DNA of 64,000 nt, taken from contig NZ_CP130318.1 in assembly GCF_032268605.1 (NCBI RefSeq), positions 1,271,001 to 1,335,000 of the forward strand. Direction: 5' to 3'. A program made the translations under genes and the position numbers. Positions 50,957 to 57,635 of the stretch are shown here, one piece after another; position 1 is the stretch's first letter; each line of letters begins with the position of its first letter. This stretch comes from Paenibacillus aurantius (GTDB taxonomy: Bacteria > Bacillota > Bacilli > Paenibacillales > NBRC-103111). The notes under the pieces are model-generated. The model was not told the DNA's origin, ran no database searches, and was given only the letters and a program-made list of their open reading frames with translations.

Positions 50957-52666
50957 GTGAAGAGAAAAGGTACCAAAACTGTCGCGGTGATGATTCTGTC
51001 GGGGGCCCTGTTGCTGCCCGGCGCGCCATATCTGGCGATTGCCCAGGAGAGTCCTTCCGCCTCCATGCAGGCGGCCGGCTATTATCTTCCGAACTCGGTT
51101 CGCGCCGTTGTCAAAAGTGTCCTGAACGAAAAAACGGCCGAAGGCACCCGCATCGGAGCCGTGGTGAAATTATACAACGAGGGGACGAGGGTGACCCGTG
51201 TTCCCGACTTGGAATTGAAGGCCAAGACGACGGACGGGGTTTCCTATACTTTGAGCCCAAGCGCCTCCAATCCTAGGTCCATTCAGCCCCGAACGTCAGT
51301 TGAAGTAAGCTATATGATGGCGGTTGACCGGGAAGACGAGTTTTCGTTGGAGGAGCTGTCTTGGGTAGAGGTGGATGAGTATGTCTATCCGAAGAAAGAG
51401 ACCTACATCCAGTCTGTTCCCGTGGGAGGAATGGAATGGAGGGGGGAGGGAACGGTATGGAACAAGCCCTCCGCTTCTGTTAAATGGGGAGATTCCTTCT
51501 CCCTTCCGGATTTGACGACCGCCTTGGAATACAAGGCGGACGGACTCGATGAGCAGATCACCCCGCAAGGAAATACGACCGTCGTCCGGTTGCTGGTGAC
51601 GAACAAGAGCAAAGAGAAGCGCTCGATCCCGGATTTCCGGCTGAACGCTTTATCCGATAAAGCTTACACCGGACAAAGACTCGAGCAGGGGAATGTTACC
51701 CTGGAGCCCGGAGAGCAGCGGTATGTTCATTTTTCTTTTCCTATCGAGAATCGGCTCGACCTTCATAGCTTGATGGTGCTGACACCGGAAACCTTTACCG
51801 CTGACGACAAAACGACCGTCACCTATTATGTGGGCCGGCTGGCCGTCACTCTTCCGGAGGACAGCAACGCCCAGCCCTTTATCCGGAAGCCCGTCGCCTA
51901 TGACTGGAACAGCCGGATCCCCTTTGATTCGCTTAACCGGCTTATCCATCCGAAGCTGGAGGTGACCCTGGCCGACCTTCACCTGAATGAAAGCGAAGGG
52001 GGAGGCTTCAAGTCCGGAATCGCCAAATTCAAGCTCATCAACCGGAGTGACCGGCCCCTTCCCCTGCCGAATTTTCAGACGCAGTGGGTAAGCGCCGACG
52101 GGAACAAATACGCCGGAACCCGCCAAAGCACCAAAGTCGATTCTCTCATGCCCAATGTCGGGTATGTGCTTTACTATTCCTTCGTTCTCCCGGCATCGGA
52201 GAAAGGCGACCGGGTAGGAATGGAGCTGCTGGACGGAGTGACGGCTGCCCCTTATAAGGCAACCATTGCTTCTCTTCAGACCGGAATCAAGCCGTCCGTC
52301 AAAGGACTCGATTTCTACCCGTTCCAGGTGAAGCTTAATGATTGGACGGTAACTCCAGAGCAGGCCCAGCCGCAGGCTACTACCTTCACGTATAAGGTAA
52401 ACCTGAATCTGTCCGTCACCCGCCAGGACGAGGTCGTGGTGGATCAGACGTTTACCCGGATGAAGGTCGAGCTGCTCGACAGCCAAGGAAATACGCTCGG
52501 GGCCAAGCTGCTACCGCTCACGGGAGAGGGCAGAGTGGAAAGCGGAGTCCAGACGATAGATATCCGCTCCATCCGTTCCGTGAGGGATTTCTCCTTGCGT
52601 GTCTACGAAACGGTCGAGACTCCGTTCGGGGAAGCCGAAAGGCTGCTCGGCACCTTCACTCCGTAG
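50957..52666 (+). CDS. Secreted protein with three beta-sandwich repeats
   Basis: 569 residues with a Sec signal peptide (about 1-29, ending AIAQ). Three similar segments can be aligned by eye, at about 45-125, 205-275 and 355-440. Each has a (V/I)-x-K/R-L-x-N-(x)-S/G-x-x-x-R/K core, then a P-(D/N)-(L/F) strand, then a T/S-rich strand and an (E/Y)-x-x-Y-x-F strand. This resembles DUF4352-like Ig-type domains of cell-surface proteins. No catalytic motif. The start is GTG at 50957 behind GGAG. 24 bp behind the HlyD gene, so the two may act together at the cell surface. Confidence 0.65.
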   Translation: MKRKGTKTVAVMILSGALLLPGAPYLAIAQESPSASMQAAGYYLPNSVRAVVKSVLNEKTAEGTRIGAVVKLYNEGTRVTRVPDLELKAKTTDGVSYTLSPSASNPRSIQPRTSVEVSYMMAVDREDEFSLEELSWVEVDEYVYPKKETYIQSVPVGGMEWRGEGTVWNKPSASVKWGDSFSLPDLTTALEYKADGLDEQITPQGNTTVVRLLVTNKSKEKRSIPDFRLNALSDKAYTGQRLEQGNVTLEPGEQRYVHFSFPIENRLDLHSLMVLTPETFTADDKTTVTYYVGRLAVTLPEDSNAQPFIRKPVAYDWNSRIPFDSLNRLIHPKLEVTLADLHLNESEGGGFKSGIAKFKLINRSDRPLPLPNFQTQWVSADGNKYAGTRQSTKVDSLMPNVGYVLYYSFVLPASEKGDRVGMELLDGVTAAPYKATIASLQTGIKPSVKGLDFYPFQVKLNDWTVTPEQAQPQATTFTYKVNLNLSVTRQDEVVVDQTFTRMKVELLDSQGNTLGAKLLPLTGEGRVESGVQTIDIRSIRSVRDFSLRVYETVETPFGEAERLLGTFTP

Positions 52667-52684
52667 GAGAATAGCAGAGTGATC

Positions 52685-52714
52685 TTTACAAGGAACGCCA
52701 TTGTTCGCTATAAT
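52685..52714 (+). promoter_or_regulatory. Promoter of RiPP cluster I
   Basis: TTTACA (52685-52690), 18-bp spacer, TATAAT (52709-52714). Operator 4 covers the -10 box. Confidence 0.7.
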
Positions 52715-52718
52715 GAAC
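52703..52718. promoter_or_regulatory. SinR-type operator 4
   Basis: GTTCGCTATAATGAAC, inverted half-sites with AT centre, overlapping the -10 box of the RiPP cluster I promoter. Confidence 0.7.
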
Positions 52719-52755
52719 ATGGACGTAAAAGTCCAGTCGAATGGAGGGGTTAGCC

Positions 52756-52956
52756 TTGAAAGAGTACCAGCGACCGCTTGTTCTGGAGCATCGGCCGATC
52801 CGCTTTGAGACCGCTCAAAGCTGGAACAAGGGCCATGGGAACCTGAATCACCCGGGGACGGGAAACGGTGGGATCAGCTATCCCAATCCTCCTTATACCG
52901 GGCCGCATAACGGCGGCGGGAACGGCAATGGCAACGGGAATGGAAAAGGCAACTAA
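52756..52956 (+). CDS. RiPP precursor peptide with lasso-type leader and Asn/Gly-rich core (cluster I)
   Basis: 66 residues. The leader has Y4-x-x-P7-x-V9 and T19; the Tyr-Thr, Pro-Thr and Val-Thr distances (15, 12, 10) equal the lasso leader pattern Y(-17), P(-14), L(-12), T(-2). The predicted core starts at Q21 and is rich in Asn, Gly and Pro, ending in NG repeats (from H51). It has no Asp or Glu at all, so the Asp/Glu-based lasso macrolactam cannot form. The start is TTG at 52756 with GGAGGGG 6 bases upstream; an ATG at 52741 lacks a binding site. First gene of a unit with kinase, PqqD, S26 peptidase, exporter and nucleotidyltransferase genes. The product class is unknown. Confidence 0.72.
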   Translation: MKEYQRPLVLEHRPIRFETAQSWNKGHGNLNHPGTGNGGISYPNPPYTGPHNGGGNGNGNGNGKGN

Positions 52957-53022
52957 GCAAAGCATGAGGCCAACAGCTGTTAGTTGGCCTCCATCTTTCC
53001 TTTTGGAGATCCGGGGGATGTT

Positions 53023-53805
53023 ATGATACCCATGTATACGACGATCGGCGAGCATTGCGTGGAGCTTGTCTGCCGGTCAGAAAGATTGCTGGCCGGCCTG
53101 AAGAAGAGCTTCCGCTTCAGCTTCTCAAGCAGCCGGAAGCCCGACCTGTTCGTTCAAGTGAACGAAGGGTATGGGGTTCCTTTTGTGGACGATCATGTGG
53201 AAATCACCAAGCAGGGGGGAGTGATCTCCTATGCCCGTGCGGATTACCTGCTCGAGACGGAGAGCGACTACGTTCACTCCGAAATCTCGGCCTATAATGA
53301 GCTTGCCTTAAAACACGCTTTGATGAACCTGTACAGCGCTTATCTGATTCATCACGAATGGGGGCTGCTCCTTCATTCCTCCTGTGTGGTGGACCGCGGG
53401 CGGGCCGTAGTGTTCGCGGGGCCTTCCGGAGCCGGAAAATCGACCGCCGCCCGGCTGTCTCAGCCTAGGGAGCTTCTCTCCGACGAAGCCACGCTGGTCC
53501 GGATTACGCCAAGAAAAATAACCGTGTACGATTCCCCCTTCCGGAGCGAGCTCCACGGAGCGCCGGACCAGCCCGTCTGCCCGCTTTCGAGCATCCAGCT
53601 TTTGAAGCAGTCTCCCATCAATCTCCGCAATCCGATCTCGAAGCCCAGCGCGCTTCTTCAGCTGACCGACAAAGTTTTCTACTGGGCCCATGATGCGGAA
53701 GAAACGCGTAAAGCCTTCAGCCTTCTGGTTACGCTTACAGAAGCGGTTCCCGTTTATGAGCTGTTTTTTCAGAAGAACGACACCTTTTGGGAGCTGATTT
53801 CATGA
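53023..53805 (+). CDS. HprK-like kinase (cluster I)
   Basis: 260 residues, related to the C-terminal domain of HPr kinase/phosphorylase. LLLHSSCVV precedes a P-loop GPSGAGKST (133-141), then LLSDEATLV. In paeninodin-type clusters such kinases phosphorylate the C-terminal Ser of the precursor. The cluster I precursor ends in Asn, so another residue, or another role, must be involved. The ATG at 53023 has GGGGG upstream. The pqqD gene overlaps its stop by 4 bases (ATGA). Confidence 0.82.
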   Translation: MIPMYTTIGEHCVELVCRSERLLAGLKKSFRFSFSSSRKPDLFVQVNEGYGVPFVDDHVEITKQGGVISYARADYLLETESDYVHSEISAYNELALKHALMNLYSAYLIHHEWGLLLHSSCVVDRGRAVVFAGPSGAGKSTAARLSQPRELLSDEATLVRITPRKITVYDSPFRSELHGAPDQPVCPLSSIQLLKQSPINLRNPISKPSALLQLTDKVFYWAHDAEETRKAFSLLVTLTEAVPVYELFFQKNDTFWELIS

Positions 53806-54074
53806 CCATCCGTTATGTACGGAGCAAGGACTACGATACCGTTCATATGGAAGGAGAATGGGTCATTCTGGATGCCGATCAGTTCACGGTTACCAAGCTG
53901 AACGAAACCGGCGGCTTCTATTGGTCGCTGCTTGCCGAACCGCAAAGCGCAGAAGAGCTTCTGGAGAAGCTCGGCAGCCACTATTCGGTACCGGCCGGCT
54001 CGGCCCGCGAGGAGCTGGAGGAGTTCCTCCTTCATCTTGTGCGCTGCGGACTCGTCGAGCATGAAGCGGCTTGA
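53802..54074 (+). CDS. PqqD-family peptide chaperone (cluster I)
   Basis: 90 residues, the RiPP recognition element fold: GEWVILDADQFTVTKLNETGGFYW (three beta strands then helix) and a C-terminal helical half. PqqD/B1 proteins bind the leader peptide and bring it to modifying enzymes. ATG at 53802 overlaps the kinase stop, and its own end overlaps the peptidase gene by 14 bases, showing translational coupling. Confidence 0.85.
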   Translation: MTIRYVRSKDYDTVHMEGEWVILDADQFTVTKLNETGGFYWSLLAEPQSAEELLEKLGSHYSVPAGSAREELEEFLLHLVRCGLVEHEAA

Positions 54075-54516
54075 GCCGGAGCTTGCTCTGATCCGGCAAC
54101 GGCTGCGAAGCCAGGGTTACATGGATTTGCCTGCGGTGGGATCCAGCATGTTCCCCTACATCCGGCAAGGTATGATTTGCCGGTTTGTTCCCGTTAAAGC
54201 TTCGGATATAAGTCCGGGGGATATCCTGCTGTTTCACGACCAAGCCGGCCGCCTCGTAGCCCATCGATGTCTACGCCTGCCGAAGGATAGCGGAGAGGCC
54301 GGATACCTCTGCAAGGGGGATGCGAATGTCGGTTACGATCAACCGGTCGAAGCCCGATGCATCGTGGGGAAGCTTGCTTATGTTCACCGAAGGCACGCTG
54401 GAGCAAGCTTGGATCGAGCGGCAGCGGCCGTATGGCGGTTCGCCGCTATGAACCTGCCGTTCGCTTCTCCGATCATGAGAAGATACTTGGATTGGAAGGA
54501 ACGTTTATTATCTTGA
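54061..54516 (+). CDS. S26-type peptidase with Ser/His/Asp residues, no membrane helix (cluster I)
   Basis: 151 residues. S29 in VGSSMFPYI, H68 in VAHRCLRL and D87 in CKGDAN match the ER-type (SipW/Sec11) signal-peptidase triad, in which His replaces the bacterial Lys. Unlike SipW it has no N-terminal membrane segment before the catalytic Ser, so it may be cytoplasmic. It could cut the leader from the precursor, a step done by B2 in lasso clusters; B2 is absent here. The end overlaps the exporter start (TGATG). Confidence 0.8.
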   Translation: MKRLEPELALIRQRLRSQGYMDLPAVGSSMFPYIRQGMICRFVPVKASDISPGDILLFHDQAGRLVAHRCLRLPKDSGEAGYLCKGDANVGYDQPVEARCIVGKLAYVHRRHAGASLDRAAAAVWRFAAMNLPFASPIMRRYLDWKERLLS

Positions 54517-56315
54517 TGAGCGCGGTCACATCCCGGATACAACGAATAGGCGGAGAGCTGAGGCGGACCATGGTTCTGGTGCGTCCCTACCTCTGGCGGC
54601 ACCGCATGGCTTATGCCGCTTTGGCGGTGCTGTACGGCTTGGAGCTTGCCCAGACGCTCGTATACGCCTGGTACTACGGGGCCTTAACCGATGCGGCGAT
54701 TCATACGCAAATGGACCGCTTGAAAAGCCTGCTGCTGCTTGGGGCCGGTCTTCTGGCGGCGAGCGCCGCCATCGCTTACCTGCATGCGTTAGCCGAAACC
54801 GCCGCCACTACCGGTGTAAAGCGGGATATGGAAAAAGCTCTTTACAAAAGACTGCTTCTCCTCCCCGGCTCCGAGCTGTCCGGGCACCGTTCGGGAGACC
54901 TCGTCTCGAGGTTCGCCAACGACCTTCACAGCATCGGTGGGGTATTGGGCGGCGGCTTGATGGAGATCCTCCGCCTCCCTGTGGTGTATGCCGCCGTCTT
55001 CGTGTACCTCTATCAGCTTAACGGCACCATCGCCTTGGTCAGCCTGTGCGCGGCTCCGGCAGCCCTTGCCGCCGGGGCGGCGTCGGGCTGGCTCCTTCGA
55101 CGCAACGGACGTGAGGTCCAGCGGCTGCTCGGCACGATGAGCAGCTTGCTGAATGAGACGATTCGCGGCCATGGAGTGGTGCGGGCCTATGCTCTGGAGA
55201 GGATGCTCTACCGCAAGTATGCCGGCTTCAACCGGGAGCTGTACCGCTTGGAACGACAGAACGCCAAGTTGAGCGGAGCCTTTCAGGCGGGGGGCTTCGC
55301 GGTTAGCTCGGTCGTTTTTATGACCAGCCTCGGACTGGGGGCTTACTTTCTTTCCCGTCAAATGATGACGGTAGGCAGCCTGCTCACCTTTCTGAACCTG
55401 GTCAATCACCTCGTCTACCCGCTGACAGGGCTCGCCGGGCAGTGGGCCTCCTTCCAGAGGTCGCTCGCCGCTCTCGACCGGATCGCTCCCCTGCTTTCCG
55501 CCCCGGTCCCGGCAACCGGTCTGCCGGAATACATACCGCCGGCCCCGCTTAAGAAGGCCATCCGCTTCGAAGGCCTTTGCTTCCGGTATGAGGGACAAAC
55601 ACGGCTGTTCGAAGACTTCCGGCTAACGGTTCCGGCTGGAAGAACGGTGGCCGTCGTCGGGCCAAGCGGAGCGGGGAAAACGACCCTTCTGCAGCTGCTG
55701 GCCGGTTTTCAGCAGCCTGAGGCAGGAGAGATTTGGCTGGACGACAGGAGGGGAAGCTCCATGGATTTGGCGGAACGCCGCTCCTATTTCTCGCTTGTTT
55801 CCCAGGAAACCTTCCTTTTCGACGGGACGGTCCGGGAGAATCTGTTAGGCGCAAGACCCGGTGTGACCGAAGCGGAACTGAGGGAGGCGGCCCGGAATGC
55901 CTGCCTCCATGAAGAGATTATGGCGCTTCCCGATGGTTATGATACTCCGATAGGGGAGTTGGGGGCGAAGCTGTCGGGCGGCCAGAGGCAGCGGCTGGCC
56001 ATCGCCCGGGCCCTGCTTCGGAATGCTCCGGTGCTGCTGCTCGACGAGGCAACCTCTGCACTGGATACGGAAACCGAGCGGGACGTGAAGACGGCTCTGG
56101 AGAGGCTGATGAAGGGAAGAACCACTATTGTGATCGCCCACAGGCTGAGCACTGTACGGGATGCGGACCGGATCGTCGTCCTGGACAAAGGCCGGATGGT
56201 GCAGGAAGGCACCCACGAGGAGCTGGTGAAAGCGGAGGGGCTGTACCGCCGTCTTCATCATCGGAAGGAGACCAAGGATAAGGAGCCGATGCCGGTTGAT
56301 GTATACCCTGCTTAG
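54516..56315 (+). CDS. ABC transporter, permease-ATPase fusion (cluster I)
   Basis: 599 residues. Six membrane helices (about 30-320) fused to an ATPase domain: Walker A GPSGAGKTT, signature LSGGQRQRLA, Walker B VLLLDEATSALD and the H-loop IVIAHRLS. Type I exporter half-transporter as found in lasso and lanthipeptide clusters. There is no N-terminal peptidase (C39) domain. Start ATG 54516 within TGATG. Confidence 0.9.
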   Translation: MSAVTSRIQRIGGELRRTMVLVRPYLWRHRMAYAALAVLYGLELAQTLVYAWYYGALTDAAIHTQMDRLKSLLLLGAGLLAASAAIAYLHALAETAATTGVKRDMEKALYKRLLLLPGSELSGHRSGDLVSRFANDLHSIGGVLGGGLMEILRLPVVYAAVFVYLYQLNGTIALVSLCAAPAALAAGAASGWLLRRNGREVQRLLGTMSSLLNETIRGHGVVRAYALERMLYRKYAGFNRELYRLERQNAKLSGAFQAGGFAVSSVVFMTSLGLGAYFLSRQMMTVGSLLTFLNLVNHLVYPLTGLAGQWASFQRSLAALDRIAPLLSAPVPATGLPEYIPPAPLKKAIRFEGLCFRYEGQTRLFEDFRLTVPAGRTVAVVGPSGAGKTTLLQLLAGFQQPEAGEIWLDDRRGSSMDLAERRSYFSLVSQETFLFDGTVRENLLGARPGVTEAELREAARNACLHEEIMALPDGYDTPIGELGAKLSGGQRQRLAIARALLRNAPVLLLDEATSALDTETERDVKTALERLMKGRTTIVIAHRLSTVRDADRIVVLDKGRMVQEGTHEELVKAEGLYRRLHHRKETKDKEPMPVDVYPA

Positions 56316-57423
56316 ATCGCTGTATGACCCTTCGGGCAAGCTTCCCCCGGTTTCGGAGACCGCTCAGTACCAGGAGGCGCTTCGGCAAATAGAAGAATCC
56401 GGTATTTGCTGCCAGGTGTACTCTCTTCTACACAGCCGGAACCGGCTGGAGGAGGTCCCGGCATTCTTTCGTAATCGGCTGCAGCAGGTCCGGTCGGATT
56501 CTTTGTACTTGAATCTCTATCTCGGCCGTTCCCTGCAGAAGCTGCTGCAGAGCCTGGAGGAGAGAGGGATTCCGGCCATTCCGCTGAAGGGAGTGCCTTT
56601 TGCCGAGCGTTATTTCGGCGGGGCGAGTGCGCGTCCGACTTCGGATATCGATTTGCTCATCCAACCCGTTCACCTGGAGGCAGCGGAAGAATGCGTCCGT
56701 TCCCTCGGATATGACGAGGAAGAAGAGCGGATTCCCGCCCACTTTCACCGGAGCTTCAGCCGCAGGCTGCCGCATACTCCGGTCCCGCTGACAGTGGAGC
56801 TTCATTGGGGTCTGCTGAAGGAGAACACTTCCGCGCTCACAATGGACGCCTTCTGGGCTGCTTCCGAGCCGTACGGAAAGTTCCGCTATATCCGCAGGCT
56901 TTCCGATTATCATGAGTTCTATATGATCGCCCTTCACGGCTGGAAACATAACCTGAATTCGGCCAAATATTTGCTTGATCTGGTTCAGCTCGTTCATGTG
57001 CTGGGGGACCGTCTGGACTATTCCAGGTTACTACGGGATGCGGCTGTCGATCGAACCTCGCGCAGGCTGAAATGGACCCTTTCCGTCCTTTACCGTCAAT
57101 TTCCGCATCTTCACGCCATTCAGCCGCTTCTCTGGAAGCTGCCCGAACGGCTGTATTGGGAGCCGGAACACGGACAGCATCCCCCCGGGGCCATCGGTCG
57201 TTACCGGAATTTGCTGGTCACGCAGCATATGCTCTTTGACTCCTTCTTTCATGCCCTGCCGGGAGCCGCCCGGTGGCTGTTTCCTTCCCGCGTGGAGGCC
57301 GGCTTCGAGCTGGAGAAGGGACTGACGGACAGCCGTCACGGGTCCTTGATTCCCCTCTATCTACAGAGAGGGCGGCACTTGATCCGGGCCTTGAGCCAGG
57401 GAACAAAAAAAGTCGAAAAATAA
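56296..57423 (+). CDS. NTP_transf_5-type nucleotidyltransferase (cluster I)
   Basis: 375 residues. IPAIPLKGVPFAERYFGG and RPTSDIDLLI show the polymerase-beta-like Gly-x-Asp-x-Asp core of the NTP_transf_5 family, common in RiPP gene clusters. The role, perhaps adenylylation or capping of peptide or protein, is unknown. Starts at TTG 56296 (AGGAG 10 bases upstream) or the next codon ATG 56299. It overlaps the ABC gene by 20 bases. A paralogue lies in cluster II. Confidence 0.82.
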   Translation: MMYTLLRSLYDPSGKLPPVSETAQYQEALRQIEESGICCQVYSLLHSRNRLEEVPAFFRNRLQQVRSDSLYLNLYLGRSLQKLLQSLEERGIPAIPLKGVPFAERYFGGASARPTSDIDLLIQPVHLEAAEECVRSLGYDEEEERIPAHFHRSFSRRLPHTPVPLTVELHWGLLKENTSALTMDAFWAASEPYGKFRYIRRLSDYHEFYMIALHGWKHNLNSAKYLLDLVQLVHVLGDRLDYSRLLRDAAVDRTSRRLKWTLSVLYRQFPHLHAIQPLLWKLPERLYWEPEHGQHPPGAIGRYRNLLVTQHMLFDSFFHALPGAARWLFPSRVEAGFELEKGLTDSRHGSLIPLYLQRGRHLIRALSQGTKKVEK

Positions 57424-57436
57424 AAAAGAAAAGCGA

Positions 57437-57465
57437 TTGACAACGAATAGGCAAGATGGTATTCT
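57437..57465 (+). promoter_or_regulatory. Promoter of lasso cluster II
   Basis: TTGACA (57437-57442), 17-bp spacer, TATTCT (57460-57465), just upstream of operator 5. Confidence 0.7.
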
Positions 57466-57468
57466 AAC

Positions 57469-57490
57469 GTTGTTCTTTATAAAGAACAAC
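57469..57490. promoter_or_regulatory. SinR-type operator 5, perfect palindrome
   Basis: GTTCTTTATAAAGAAC at 57472-57487 is a perfect inverted repeat, and flanking bases extend the symmetry to 22 bp (57469-57490). It covers the predicted transcription start of the lasso operon. Confidence 0.78.
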
Positions 57491-57586
57491 AACGTAGGCC
57501 CTACAGAACGCAAAGGCCGGGAAAAGCCGTGCTGAAGAACAGCCGGTCCGCCGATGCGCCTGGACGGGAATTAGTCATCTCTCATC

Positions 57587-57602
57587 GTTCTTTAAAAAGA
57601 AC
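57587..57602. promoter_or_regulatory. SinR-type operator 6
   Basis: GTTCTTTAAAAAGAAC, inverted half-sites with an AA centre, 34 bp before the cyclase start and 115 bp from operator 5 (centre to centre). Confidence 0.72.
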
Positions 57603-57635
57603 GACACTACCATAGAAGAAAGCGGGGAGGAAACC

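Noticed and set aside
52912-52955. GGCAATGGCAACGGGAATGG-type short repeats as a CRISPR or minisatellite
   Set aside because: They are codon repeats (Asn-Gly) within the cluster I precursor gene, in frame and before its stop codon.
52756-57423. Cluster I as an ordinary lasso peptide cluster
   Set aside because: The core has no Asp or Glu and there is no cyclase or B2 gene in the unit.
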